NCBI RefSeq assembly: GCF_900447045.1
Contig: NZ_UAWH01000014.1
Span: 494,501-558,500, forward strand
DNA: 64,000 nucleotides
Reading direction: 5' to 3'
Origin: Clostridium paraputrificum
Lineage (GTDB): Bacteria > Bacillota > Clostridia > Clostridiales > Clostridiaceae
Each line of letters opens with the position of its first letter. Position 1 is the stretch's first letter. Position numbers and translations under genes: made by a program. Shown here one piece after another: positions 26,686 to 35,451 of the stretch. The notes beneath the pieces were generated by a model. It saw nothing but the letters and a program-made list of their open reading frames with translations. It searched no databases and had not been told where the DNA came from.

Positions 26686-28107
26686 ATGAGAAAAAGAAAT
26701 GATAAACTCTTAATCTCTTTATTTAAAAATTATATTACATTTGTAATAATATTAGCTAGTATATTTTTCTTAGCATACACCTATTTAGGATATAAAATGT
26801 CCAAGTCTATGGAGGACAGAGGGGCGCCAGTATTAGATTTGCTTCATGGTAAATATGATGATTACTCTAAGTTAAATGAAGATGTATTAATAAAACTTGA
26901 AGGTTTTATTGAAGTTTTAGATAGTAAAAGAAATGTTATTCATAGGATGGGGAAAGTACCCAAATATGAATTGTTAAAGGATTCTTACTCTGAATTTGAG
27001 TTGTTGCAGGCAATTAGTATGAGTGATGAAGATGAAAGATATTTTGTGTTAGTTGACACAGTAGAAGAGGATAATGATTTTAAAACTATATTGATTAGAG
27101 TACCAGAAGATAAAGTTTCTTTAGCTATTAATATATTTTCTGTACCCTATAGTTTAGGAAAGCCATTATTTAAACTTTATATAAAGGTTATAAGTATAGC
27201 ACTAGTATTTTTTATAATTAGTATTGTAGCCTACAGTATTTGGACGGCTAAGAAGTTTAAGAAGCCATTAAGTAAAATAGATAATGCATTAGGAAAAGTT
27301 ATAGAAGGTGATTATGAAGAAAAGTTAGTTTTAGATGGGGAGAAAGAGTTTATAGTAATAAGTGATACAATTAATTATTTAATTGATAAGCTTAAAGCAA
27401 GTAGAGAAGAAAACAAAAAACTTGAAGAAAGCAAAACAAGAATGTTAATAGACTTATCTCATGATATTAAAACACCTATTACTACAATAAGAGGATTTTC
27501 AGCAGCATTATATGAAAATCTTATAGAAGAAGAGGAACAAAGAAAGAGATACTATAAAACTATATACAACAAATCAGAAAAGGTTGGGGAATTAGTAGAT
27601 GACCTTTTTGAGTTTGTAAAGTTAGAGAGTGTTCAGTATAAGCTAAAATTAGAAGTTGTAGATATTTGTGAGTTTTTAAGGCAGTTAATTGCTGAATACT
27701 TTGATGAAATAAGTGAAAGAGAATTTGATCTGGTAGTAAATATTCCAGAAATAGTAATAGAGTTAAAGATAGATAAGAGATTGTTTAAGAGAGTTATTAG
27801 TAATCTAATAGATAATTCTTTAAAGTATAATCCATCAGGAACTAGGTTAAAAATAGAGCTTAGGGATTTGGGGAGATCTATTGTTATAGAAGTTTCAGAT
27901 AATGGAGTAGGAATACCGGATGATATAAAAGATACACTTTTTGATCCTTTTGTAAGAGGAGATTCTAGCAGAAAAAGCGATGGTGGTTCTGGATTAGGAT
28001 TATCTATTGCTAAGAAAATAGTAGAAAACCATAATGGTGAAATTTCTATAGTAAAAAGAAAAAATGATGACAAAACTATATTTTATATTAGAATGAATAA
28101 ATACTAA
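26686..28107 (+). CDS. Sensor histidine kinase
   Basis: The 473-aa protein has membrane segments at about 13-34 and 164-185 with an extracytoplasmic loop of about 130 residues between them. HAMP, HisKA and HATPase_c domains follow. His259 lies in LSHDIKTPITTIRGF, the N-box is SNLIDNSLKYNPSG, and the G-boxes are DNGVGIP and GGSGLGLSIAKKIV. It surely phosphorylates the response regulator encoded 6 bp upstream. The signal is unknown. A terminator starts at its stop codon. Confidence 0.93.
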   Translation: MRKRNDKLLISLFKNYITFVIILASIFFLAYTYLGYKMSKSMEDRGAPVLDLLHGKYDDYSKLNEDVLIKLEGFIEVLDSKRNVIHRMGKVPKYELLKDSYSEFELLQAISMSDEDERYFVLVDTVEEDNDFKTILIRVPEDKVSLAINIFSVPYSLGKPLFKLYIKVISIALVFFIISIVAYSIWTAKKFKKPLSKIDNALGKVIEGDYEEKLVLDGEKEFIVISDTINYLIDKLKASREENKKLEESKTRMLIDLSHDIKTPITTIRGFSAALYENLIEEEEQRKRYYKTIYNKSEKVGELVDDLFEFVKLESVQYKLKLEVVDICEFLRQLIAEYFDEISEREFDLVVNIPEIVIELKIDKRLFKRVISNLIDNSLKYNPSGTRLKIELRDLGRSIVIEVSDNGVGIPDDIKDTLFDPFVRGDSSRKSDGGSGLGLSIAKKIVENHNGEISIVKRKNDDKTIFYIRMNKY

Positions 28108-28134
28108 AAAGGTCCTGGGTACAGGACCTTTTTA
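28106..28134 (+). terminator. Terminator after two-component operon
   Basis: AAAAAGGTCCTG pairs with CAGGACCTTTTT around a small loop, starting at the stop codon. Confidence 0.88.
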
Positions 28135-28165
28135 ACGTTTAGACCAGTATAAAATTTTAATTTCA

Positions 28166-28210
28166 TTACCTTAAGTATAGAGGAAATAAATATCTCCTAC
28201 CTTTTTTATT
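28166..28210 (+). repeat. Downstream intergenic repeat, copy C
   Basis: TTACCTTAAGTATAGAGG, then AAATAAATATCTCCTACC and a T-run, aligns over its whole length with copy B at 3988. It sits after the kinase terminator and before the convergent isoprenyl transferase gene. Confidence 0.65.
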
Positions 28211-28211
28211 T

Positions 28212-28853
28212 TTATCCTCCTAAGGTTACATCCTGTTCATTGTACCAATTTAAAGCTTCCTCCAAGTGTTCTGGTTTAAAGTCTGGCCAAAAGTCATCAA
28301 CTACATAAAAATCAGAGTACACAGATTGAACAGGAAGGAACCCACTCAATCTTCTCCTACCGCCCCAACGTATAATTAAATCAATTCTAGAAATATCATT
28401 TGAGTGAATATTATTATATATATTCTTCTTTTTTTCATCAGCAGATTTTAATTCGTTTAGGTCCCATTCCCAGCCATAATTAATTAAGAAGTTTACCTTC
28501 ATACCACCTTTTCCGAAGGTTCTACGTTTAGTAAAAGGGATAAGGCCTTTAGGGAATGAAGTAGATTTTGTATTTCCCATTACTAATATTTCACAGTCTT
28601 CTTTAGTTAAAAGTTGTACTGAATTTATACATGCTTCTGTAAATGCTAACTTTTGTTCATTAGGTCTCTTTGTATTATCAACAGTGAATCCATAGAATGT
28701 TATTTCTTCTATACCATATTTTTTACACTGTTTAAATAGAATAAGACCTGGGTTTATGCCTAGAGCGTACCCCTTATCTTTAGTCATCCCATTTTTTACT
28801 GCCCATCTTCGATTACCATCTGGAATAATACCTATATGTTTTGGAATTCTCAT
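28212..28853 (-). CDS. Undecaprenyl diphosphate synthase family protein, divergent
   Basis: The 213-aa protein begins IPKHIGIIPDGNRRWA, the catalytic P-loop of cis-prenyltransferases, and ends with IRWGGRRRLSGFLPVQ...YSDFYVVDDFWPDF, the family's C-terminal motif. It is shorter than housekeeping UppS (about 240-250 aa), and the usual IRTGGE is changed to IRWGGR. That suggests a paralogue with another chain length or substrate rather than the essential enzyme. It stands alone, divergent from the siroheme protein gene at 29015. Confidence 0.82.
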   Translation of the reverse strand: MRIPKHIGIIPDGNRRWAVKNGMTKDKGYALGINPGLILFKQCKKYGIEEITFYGFTVDNTKRPNEQKLAFTEACINSVQLLTKEDCEILVMGNTKSTSFPKGLIPFTKRRTFGKGGMKVNFLINYGWEWDLNELKSADEKKKNIYNNIHSNDISRIDLIIRWGGRRRLSGFLPVQSVYSDFYVVDDFWPDFKPEHLEEALNWYNEQDVTLGG

Positions 28854-29014
28854 TATATATCACCTCAACAAATTTATAATCATATTATTTCCATTAGTTA
28901 AAAAAATATCCTATATAACTAGTTGCTTATAACATATATAAGGTATTATTATTGGAACTATTATGAAAAATCTACTAAAATATTGTTATATATTTATCAA
29001 GGGGGATAGATGGT

Positions 29015-29875
29015 ATGGCAGTAAATCAAAAAAGACAAAAAGAATTAAAAGCATTGGGATTTTTATTACAAAATGATAAAGAACATTTTGCTGTAAGGTT
29101 TTTAAGTAGAGCGGGGAATTTTACTACTGAAGAATTAGCAAATATAAATTATATAGCAGATAAATATGGAAAAGGATATAGTGGTGTTACAACTAGACTT
29201 CAAATTGAAGTTCCATGGATTAAAAATGAAGATGTTGAAAATGTAATTGAAGAATCTCAAAAACTGAGATTGAGACATGGTGGTACTGGAATGAAGGTTA
29301 GACCACTTGTTTCTTGTAAGGGCACTGTATGCTTACATGGAAATATTGATACCCAAGGAATTTGTAGGGAACTAGAAGAAAAATATTTTGGAACTGATAC
29401 TCACGCAAAATGTAAAATTGGTATTGTGGGATGTGCCAATAACTGTGCAAAAGCGAGTTTAAATGACATTGGAATAATGGGAAGAACTGTGCCAGAATAT
29501 GTAGAGGAAAATTGTGTCGGATGCTCACTTTGTGTAAAAGCATGTAGACAAAAGGCTTTAGAATTAGTGGATAAAAAAATTGTCTTCAATGAGGAATTAT
29601 GTGTGAAATGTGGTGGATGTGTAAGAGCTTGTAGAACAGGTGGATTTATTGCTAGGGAAAAAGGAGCAGAAATTTTTGTTGGTGGAAGATTTGGAAGAGG
29701 AATGAGTCTTGGAACATCTTTAGGAAGAATTTTTAGCGAAGATGATATTGTTGGCGTAGTTGATAATATTATGGATTATTATAAAGAAAATGGTGTGGCT
29801 GGAGAAAGAATCTGTAAGACTATGGATAGAATAGGACAAGAAAAATTTATTAATGACATTTTACATAGTATATAA
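29015..29875 (+). CDS. AsrC-like siroheme reductase with ferredoxin domain
   Basis: The 286-aa protein combines a half-size sulfite/nitrite reductase domain with an inserted 2[4Fe-4S] ferredoxin. GVTTRLQIEVPW is the substrate-side motif. CKGTVCLHG and GIVGCANNCAKA give the siroheme/4Fe-4S cysteines, and CVGCSLCVKACRQ with CVKCGGCVRACR gives the two extra clusters. It resembles AsrC (34437) but differs in the siroheme-site sequence and lacks asrA/asrB partners. It may reduce sulfite or another oxyanion with a different donor. It opens the siroheme region but ends in its own terminator. Confidence 0.8.
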   Translation: MAVNQKRQKELKALGFLLQNDKEHFAVRFLSRAGNFTTEELANINYIADKYGKGYSGVTTRLQIEVPWIKNEDVENVIEESQKLRLRHGGTGMKVRPLVSCKGTVCLHGNIDTQGICRELEEKYFGTDTHAKCKIGIVGCANNCAKASLNDIGIMGRTVPEYVEENCVGCSLCVKACRQKALELVDKKIVFNEELCVKCGGCVRACRTGGFIAREKGAEIFVGGRFGRGMSLGTSLGRIFSEDDIVGVVDNIMDYYKENGVAGERICKTMDRIGQEKFINDILHSI

Positions 29876-29899
29876 AATGTGCATTAATATATAAAATAG

Positions 29900-29948
29900 G
29901 ATAATAGAGATGAAAAAACAAGAGGTCATCTTTATTATCTTTTATTTT
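29900..29948 (+). terminator. Terminator after AsrC-like gene
   Basis: GATAATAGAGATGA (29900-29913) pairs with TCATCTTTATTATC (29926-29939), with one G-T pair, and is followed by TTTTATTTTT. Confidence 0.85.
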
Positions 29949-30037
29949 TATATCATTTTAAATAGCTGTATGTTAATATACAATAAAGAAAATAGGATAA
30001 AATAATAATATTATTTGAAAAATTTTGGAGTGAAATC

Positions 30038-31243
30038 ATGATTAGTTTAATGGGAATAAGGCGAGATATACCAATTCAAATTAGAGAAGCCTTTACTATA
30101 AAAAAGAAGAGAAAAAATGAAATATTAAATGAATTAATGAAATATTTTGATGAAGTAATAATATTAACAACATGTAATAGAACAGAAATATATGTAGATA
30201 GTAAGCTAAATAAAGAAGAAGTGATAGACGTAATCTTTAAAACAATAGGGTGGAATGATGAATTAAAGCTCTTTATATTTTATGTGGAAGAGGAAAAAGC
30301 ATATAGACATTTATTTAGGCTTGCTTGTGGCTATCATTCAAGAATAGTAGGTGAGGATCAAATTTTAGGGCAAATTAAAAATGTCTATATTGAATCCTTA
30401 GAAGAAGGTACATGTAGTGGAGAGTTAGGAAGATTATTTCAAGAAGGAATAACCTGTGGTAAAAAGTTTAGAACAGAAGCAAAATTGTTTGAGATACCAG
30501 TTTCATCTATTTCAGTTGCAATTTCTATTATGTTAAAAGAAAAATGTAAAAAAGTTATGGTTATTGGTTATGGAGAAATAGGAAGACTTGCTGTTAAATA
30601 TCTTTTATCACATAAGGTGGAAAATATATATTTAGTAGTTAGAGAGCCGGGAAAAATTAAGGATTTACATGAGGAAAATGTAAAAATTATAAATTTCAAA
30701 GAAAAAAATCAATTTATTCAAGAAGTAGATTCTATAATATCCTGCACTAATGCTCCACATGCTGTTGTTTTAAAAGATGATATTGTAGAAAGAAGAGAGA
30801 CATTATCTATATTTGATATGGCGGTACCAAGAGATGTTGAAGTAGAAGTTGGATTATTAAATAAAGTAAAAGTATATAATATTGATGAAATAAGTGAAGT
30901 TGATGACGAAAATAAAGCATTAAGAGTTCAAAGAATGTCAGAATATAAGTATATTTATGAAGAATATTTAAAGGAATATATGGAATGGAAGGCTCTTCGA
31001 GAGATTTCGCCAATTATAAAAGAATTAAAGATGAAAGGCGAAGAGGTATACTCAAAAAGATTAAATACTTATCAAAATAAAAGTAGGGATCTAAAAGATG
31101 AAGGGCTTGTAAAAATGTTATTAAAAAGTACCTCAGATGCTTATATTAATAGAGCTATTGAAGTCATAAAAAATGAGACCCTTGAAGGAAGTGAAGAAGA
31201 ATGTTTAAGAATAGTGAGGAAGATATTCTTAACAGAGGAATAG
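30038..31243 (+). CDS. hemA: Glutamyl-tRNA reductase
   Basis: The 401-aa protein has catalytic Cys46 in LTTCNRTEIYV, the substrate region HLFRLACGYHSRIVGEDQIL, the NADPH loop VIGYGEIGR at about 171-179, and the DMAVPRDVE motif. It reduces glutamyl-tRNA to glutamate-1-semialdehyde, the first step of the C5 route to tetrapyrroles. The N-terminus is slightly short. Its 3' end overlaps the next gene by 43 bp. Together with hemCDBL further on it supplies siroheme. Confidence 0.95.
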   Translation: MISLMGIRRDIPIQIREAFTIKKKRKNEILNELMKYFDEVIILTTCNRTEIYVDSKLNKEEVIDVIFKTIGWNDELKLFIFYVEEEKAYRHLFRLACGYHSRIVGEDQILGQIKNVYIESLEEGTCSGELGRLFQEGITCGKKFRTEAKLFEIPVSSISVAISIMLKEKCKKVMVIGYGEIGRLAVKYLLSHKVENIYLVVREPGKIKDLHEENVKIINFKEKNQFIQEVDSIISCTNAPHAVVLKDDIVERRETLSIFDMAVPRDVEVEVGLLNKVKVYNIDEISEVDDENKALRVQRMSEYKYIYEEYLKEYMEWKALREISPIIKELKMKGEEVYSKRLNTYQNKSRDLKDEGLVKMLLKSTSDAYINRAIEVIKNETLEGSEEECLRIVRKIFLTEE

Positions 31244-31860
31244 AGTTTTCTTTAATATCAGTATTTTCAAAAAAACTAAGAGTAGGCATTATTGGAGCAG
31301 GACGAGGTGGCTTTATTAAAGCAAAGCATTTTTTTAATCAAGGATGCTTAGTGGAGGTCTTAGCAAAAGAAATAGGGGAAGAATTTAAACAGTTTAAGGG
31401 AGAAAATATACAAATATATAAAAAAGAATATGATAAAAACTTTATAAAAAATAAGCATTTGGTTATTATAGCTATAGATGATAAGAATAAAAAAGAAGAA
31501 ATAAAGAGAGATTGCGAAGAAGAAAGTAGGATATACATAGATTCAACAGAATTTATGGAAGGAATGGGGTCAATACCAATGCAAAAAGATTTGAAAAATA
31601 TTGTTGTTGGTGTTAATACAAGAAGAGGAAATCCTAAAGGAAGTAGATTTATAGCGCAAAAGGTAGAAGAAGAACTATTAAAATATGATGATTTTATTGG
31701 TTATACTACTATATTAAGAAATAGGTGTAAAGATAGTAGTATTAAAAAAGTTTTAACAGATTTTATTTCTACAGAAGATTTCTTTTTCTTTTATAAAATA
31801 AAAAAATCTAATATAATATTAAAAATGTTTTTTAAGGAAAAGGATTTTAATAATGAGTAA
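31201..31860 (+). CDS. Precorrin-2 dehydrogenase / Met8-SirC-like protein
   Basis: The 219-aa protein has an NAD-binding loop GIIGAGRGGFIKAKHF at about 30-45 and the later motif GVNTRRGNPKGSRFIA. Both are characteristic of siroheme synthase N-domains (Met8/SirC). It would oxidise precorrin-2 to sirohydrochlorin and may also insert iron. The start overlaps hemA by 43 bp; no better ATG or GTG lies nearby. Its stop overlaps the start of the Crp/Fnr gene, so the three genes form an operon. Confidence 0.85.
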   Translation: MFKNSEEDILNRGIEFSLISVFSKKLRVGIIGAGRGGFIKAKHFFNQGCLVEVLAKEIGEEFKQFKGENIQIYKKEYDKNFIKNKHLVIIAIDDKNKKEEIKRDCEEESRIYIDSTEFMEGMGSIPMQKDLKNIVVGVNTRRGNPKGSRFIAQKVEEELLKYDDFIGYTTILRNRCKDSSIKKVLTDFISTEDFFFFYKIKKSNIILKMFFKEKDFNNE

Positions 31861-32530
31861 AAAATTAAGTGATTTAGAATTATTCTCTGGATTAAAGCAA
31901 GAAACAATAGATTCTCTTACTTCCTTATGTATAGAAAAGCAGTATAAAAAAGGTGAACATATATTTTTTGATAAAGATAAGGTAACCACAATATTTATTG
32001 TCTTAAAAGGAAAGGTTACATTATATAAGATAGGTGAAAAAGCCCATAAAAGAATTATTTTTATACTAGGAGAAGGAAAAATAATAAATGATGTTGTATT
32101 AGATGATTTACCAGCATCGATAAGTTGTGAGGCTTTTGAATATAGTGAAATCTTATGTTTTGATAGAGATGAATTTGTAAAAATTATGTCAAAGGACTTT
32201 GAACTAACTACTGTAGTAATTAATTCATTATCTAAAAAAGTAAGAAGATTATATAGACAGATAAAAAATGCTACTCCTATTAAGATTGAAAAGAGAGTTG
32301 CTGCAAAGCTATGGAAACTTGCTAAAGACCATGGAGTGGAGGTTGAAGATGGAGTTTAGATAGGGCTTAATATAAGTATTACTTATCTTGCAGATATGTT
32401 TGGAACTCCAAGAGAAACTATTTCTAGAGCGTTAAAAGTATTGCAAAAAGAAGAACTTATAGTATTAAATGGTAAAAAAATCATTGTAAAAGATAAAAAT
32501 AAACTAGCTAAATATTTTAAAAATAATTAA
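31853..32530 (+). pseudogene. Crp/Fnr family regulator interrupted by an in-frame TAG
   Basis: The first 168 codons encode a cyclic-nucleotide-binding-type domain (ELFSGLKQETIDSL, IFIVLKGKVTLYKIG), the long dimer helix and the start of the winged helix. Codon 169 (32357-32359) is TAG. The same frame then continues for another 56 codons with ITYLADMFGTPRETISRALK, a textbook Crp/Fnr recognition helix, and ends at TAA 32528. One base change would restore a normal 225-aa regulator. As it stands, the product lacks the recognition helix and cannot bind DNA in the usual way. It lies between the siroheme genes and asrABC and probably once controlled them. Confidence 0.85.
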
Positions 32531-32561
32531 ACTTTGTGAGAATTATCACAGAGTTTTTTTT
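32530..32561 (+). terminator. Terminator-like palindrome TGTGA-N6-TCACA upstream of asrA
   Basis: AACTTTGTGA pairs with TCACAGAGTT and is followed by eight T, a good intrinsic terminator for the hemA transcript. The core is also a perfect TGTGA-N6-TCACA, the known binding consensus of Crp-type proteins, about 20 bp upstream of the asrA -10 box. It may therefore be both a terminator and an operator. Confidence 0.7.
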
Positions 32562-32566
32562 ATATT

Positions 32567-32580
32567 GTTATTATAATAAC
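32567..32580 (+). promoter_or_regulatory. Palindrome over the asrA -10 box
   Basis: GTTATTATAATAAC is a perfect 14-bp palindrome with TATAAT at its centre-right (32572-32577), 43 bp before the asrA ATG. It looks like an operator over the -10 box. No clear -35 box is seen, as expected for an activated promoter. The binding protein is not known; Rex and Crp/Fnr proteins are candidates. Confidence 0.45.
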
Positions 32581-32622
32581 GATATAAGAACAAAGACAAG
32601 TTTTCTGTAAGGAGATGTGGAT

Positions 32623-33630
32623 ATGGGATATAGATTAACTCTAGAAAATATGAATAAGCTTATAGTTCAATTACAAAAGAATAGTGAAGTATATGCTCCT
32701 AAAGTTTTTGAAGGAGAAGGGACTTTTTCAGATACAGATAGAATTAGATATGGAAAGATAAATAAAATAGAAGAAATAGAATTTGATAAAAAATCAGATT
32801 TTTCATATAAGGAAGTACTTTTACCAATAACACAAGTTTTATTCTTCTTTACAGAAGATAAGGTGAAAGAAGCAGAGGTAGAAGAAAGGAATTTAGTAGT
32901 ATTCTTAAGAAGCTGTGATTTACATGGAGTTAAAAGAATAGATGATATCTACCTTAGAAATGGATTTGTTGACCCTTATTATAAAAAGATGAGAGAAAAG
33001 GCAAAGTTTATAGTGTTTGGATGCGAAAAAAGCTTTGAAAATTGTTTTTGTGTAGATATGGGAACTAATAAAACTGATGAATATGATTGTTATATAAAAG
33101 TAGATGGAAATGAAGTTTTATTAGATGTTAAAGATAAAGAAATTGAAGAATTAGTAAAAATATTTGCTAAAGAAGATATTGCTGTTATACCTGAATTTGT
33201 AGAAAAAAATGAAGTAAAGGTTAATATCCCTGAAAACTTGGATTTATCAGTAATGGATTCTAAGATGTGGGATGAATATTCTCAAAGATGTATAGCTTGT
33301 GGAAGATGTAACTTTGTATGTCCAACATGTACGTGCTTTACAATGCAAGATGTTATTTATAGAGATAATGGCAAGGCAGGAGAAAGAAGAAGAGTATGGG
33401 CATCATGTCAAGTTGACGGGTATACAGATATGGCAGGTGGCCACAGCTTTAGAAGAGCTAAGGGTGAAAGAATGAGATATAAAGTTCTTCACAAAGTATA
33501 TGATTATAAGAAGAAATGGGGATATCACATGTGTGTTGGATGTGGTAGATGTGATGATATCTGTCCAGAATATATATCATTCTCAAATTGTATTAATAAG
33601 TTAGAAAAAGCTATGGATGAGGTGAAGTAA
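32623..33630 (+). CDS. asrA: Anaerobic sulfite reductase subunit A
   Basis: The ATG at 32623, 8 nt after AAGGAG, is preferred over the in-frame GTG at 32617. The 335-aa protein carries two ferredoxin-type clusters near its C-terminus: CIACGRCNFVCPTCTC and CVGCGRCDDICP. It also has FLRSCDLHGVKRID in the N-terminal half, as in other AsrA proteins. It passes electrons from AsrB to AsrC in the cytosol. The next gene follows after 1 bp, which shows tight coupling. Confidence 0.96.
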   Translation: MGYRLTLENMNKLIVQLQKNSEVYAPKVFEGEGTFSDTDRIRYGKINKIEEIEFDKKSDFSYKEVLLPITQVLFFFTEDKVKEAEVEERNLVVFLRSCDLHGVKRIDDIYLRNGFVDPYYKKMREKAKFIVFGCEKSFENCFCVDMGTNKTDEYDCYIKVDGNEVLLDVKDKEIEELVKIFAKEDIAVIPEFVEKNEVKVNIPENLDLSVMDSKMWDEYSQRCIACGRCNFVCPTCTCFTMQDVIYRDNGKAGERRRVWASCQVDGYTDMAGGHSFRRAKGERMRYKVLHKVYDYKKKWGYHMCVGCGRCDDICPEYISFSNCINKLEKAMDEVK

Positions 33631-33631
33631 T

Positions 33632-34423
33632 ATGCATAATGAATATTTGCCATTTGTTTCAGAAGTTTTAGATGTTATTAAGCATACAGATATAGAATAC
33701 ACTTTTAGAATGTCATTTAAAGGTGATGTAAAGCCTGGACAATTTTTTGAAGTTTCTATTCCTAAGTTTGGAGAAGCTCCAATATCAGTTAGTGGAATAG
33801 GAGAGGATTATGTTGACTTAACTATTAGAAAAGTAGGTAAGGTGACAAATGAAGTTTTCACTAAATATAAGGGAGATAAGCTATTTTTAAGAGGACCTTA
33901 TGGAAATGGATTTGATGTAGAAAACTATAAAGGAAGAGAAGTTGTTATAGTTGCTGGTGGTACAGGACTTTCACCAGTTAAGGGAATAGTAGATTACTTC
34001 TCAAATAATCCTCAAGATGCAACAAGTACAAGAGTTATTGCAGGATTTAAGTCTCCTAAGGATATATTATTTAAAGAAGATATGAAAGAATGGGAAAAGA
34101 ATATAAACTTCATTTTAACAGTAGATTCTGCTGAAGAAGGATACCAAGGAAATGTTGGATTAGTTACAAAGTATGTTCCAGAACTTAAGTTTGAAGATAT
34201 GGATACTGCACAAGTTATTGTAGTTGGACCTCCAATGATGATGAAATTTACTGTTGCTGAGTTCTTAAAGCTTGGAATGAAGGAAGAAAACATTTGGATA
34301 TCACATGAAAGAAAGATGTGTTGTGGACTTGGAAAATGCGGACACTGTAGAATAGATGATACATATGTATGTCTAGATGGACCAGTATTTAATTATTCCA
34401 AAGGCAAACTTTTAAGAGATTAG
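33632..34423 (+). CDS. asrB: Anaerobic sulfite reductase subunit B
   Basis: The 263-aa protein is a ferredoxin-NADP reductase-type flavoprotein. It has the FAD site region GQFFEVSIPKFGEAPISVSG, the NAD(P) loop VVIVAGGTGLSPVKG and a C-terminal [2Fe-2S] motif CCGLGKCGHCR plus a later Cys, as in dihydroorotate dehydrogenase electron-transfer subunits and known AsrB. It takes electrons from NADH. It lies between asrA and asrC with 1 and 13 bp gaps. Confidence 0.96.
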   Translation: MHNEYLPFVSEVLDVIKHTDIEYTFRMSFKGDVKPGQFFEVSIPKFGEAPISVSGIGEDYVDLTIRKVGKVTNEVFTKYKGDKLFLRGPYGNGFDVENYKGREVVIVAGGTGLSPVKGIVDYFSNNPQDATSTRVIAGFKSPKDILFKEDMKEWEKNINFILTVDSAEEGYQGNVGLVTKYVPELKFEDMDTAQVIVVGPPMMMKFTVAEFLKLGMKEENIWISHERKMCCGLGKCGHCRIDDTYVCLDGPVFNYSKGKLLRD

Positions 34424-34436
34424 GGGTGTAGTTAAT

Positions 34437-35405
34437 ATGGATATAAATACTAAAAAGTTAAAAAAGAACGCTTTTAGAATAACAAAAACTAGAGGAATTA
34501 CTGCTTCAAGAGTAAGAGTTCCAGGTGGACACTTAAAAGCAGAGTATCTTGGATTAATTCAAGAAATAGCTGATACTTATGGAAATGGTACTGTTCATTT
34601 AACAACTAGACAAGGGTTTGAAATACCAGGAATTAAGTTTTCAGATATAGACAAGGTTAATGAATTATTACAACCTATTATAGAGGGATTAGATATAAAT
34701 CAAGAAATCCCAGGTAAGGGATATACAGCAGCAGGAACAAGAAATGTATCTGCATGTATAGGAAATAATGTTTGTCCATATGCAAACTATAATACTACTA
34801 ATTTTGCTAAGAGAATTGAAAAAGAAATTTTCCCTAATGATCTTCATTTTAAGATAGCATTAACAGGATGTCCAAATGATTGTATTAAAGCTAGAATGCA
34901 TGATTTTGGTATTATAGGTATGACAATGCCACAATATGACTCAGAAAAGTGTGTATCTTGTGGTGCTTGTGTAAGAGCTTGTAAGAAGAAGTCTACAGAA
35001 GCTTTACATGCAGAAAACTATAGGGTTATTAGAGATCACAGAAGATGTATCGGATGTGGGGAATGTGTAATTAATTGTCCTACAGGTGCTTGGACTAGAA
35101 GCAAGAAGAAATATTATAGACTTACTATCATGGGAAGGACAGGTAAGAAAAATCCAAGACTTGGAGAAGATTTTATTATATGGGCTGATGAAGATAGTAT
35201 AGTTAAGATTATAAACAATTGTTACAAATATGTTGAACAATATATAGATAGAAATGCTCCAGGTGGAAAAGAGCATGTAGGTTATATTGTTGATAGAACT
35301 GGATTTATGGAATTTAAGAAATGGGTTCTTGAAGGAGTAGAATTACCGGAGGATGCTATAGTAAAAGACAATGTTTATTGGAGCGGAGTTAAATATAGAG
35401 AGTAG
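34437..35405 (+). CDS. asrC: Anaerobic sulfite reductase subunit C (siroheme subunit)
   Basis: The 322-aa protein has VHLTTRQGFEIPG at the substrate side, siroheme/4Fe-4S cysteines in ACIGNNVCPYA and ALTGCPNDCIKA, and an inserted 2[4Fe-4S] ferredoxin (CVSCGACVRACKK, CIGCGECVINCP). It reduces sulfite to sulfide by six electrons. It is the last gene of asrABC; a strong terminator follows. Siroheme for it is made by the genes on either side. Confidence 0.96.
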   Translation: MDINTKKLKKNAFRITKTRGITASRVRVPGGHLKAEYLGLIQEIADTYGNGTVHLTTRQGFEIPGIKFSDIDKVNELLQPIIEGLDINQEIPGKGYTAAGTRNVSACIGNNVCPYANYNTTNFAKRIEKEIFPNDLHFKIALTGCPNDCIKARMHDFGIIGMTMPQYDSEKCVSCGACVRACKKKSTEALHAENYRVIRDHRRCIGCGECVINCPTGAWTRSKKKYYRLTIMGRTGKKNPRLGEDFIIWADEDSIVKIINNCYKYVEQYIDRNAPGGKEHVGYIVDRTGFMEFKKWVLEGVELPEDAIVKDNVYWSGVKYRE

Positions 35406-35408
35406 TTT

Positions 35409-35442
35409 TAAAGAGAGGGATTGCTATGCAGTCCCTCTCTTT
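35409..35442. terminator. Bidirectional terminator between asrC and lipoprotein gene
   Basis: AAAGAGAGGGA pairs with TCCCTCTCTTT around an 11-nt loop. The AAA and TTT ends make it work in both directions. Confidence 0.85.
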
Positions 35443-35451
35443 GATAAAAGT

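Noticed and set aside
32357-32359. Possible stop-codon recoding (TAG as sense) to explain the Crp/Fnr gene
   Set aside because: TAG ends many intact genes in this window (for example those ending at 4840, 8928-region neighbours and 35405), so general recoding is excluded, and no recoding element is visible nearby.
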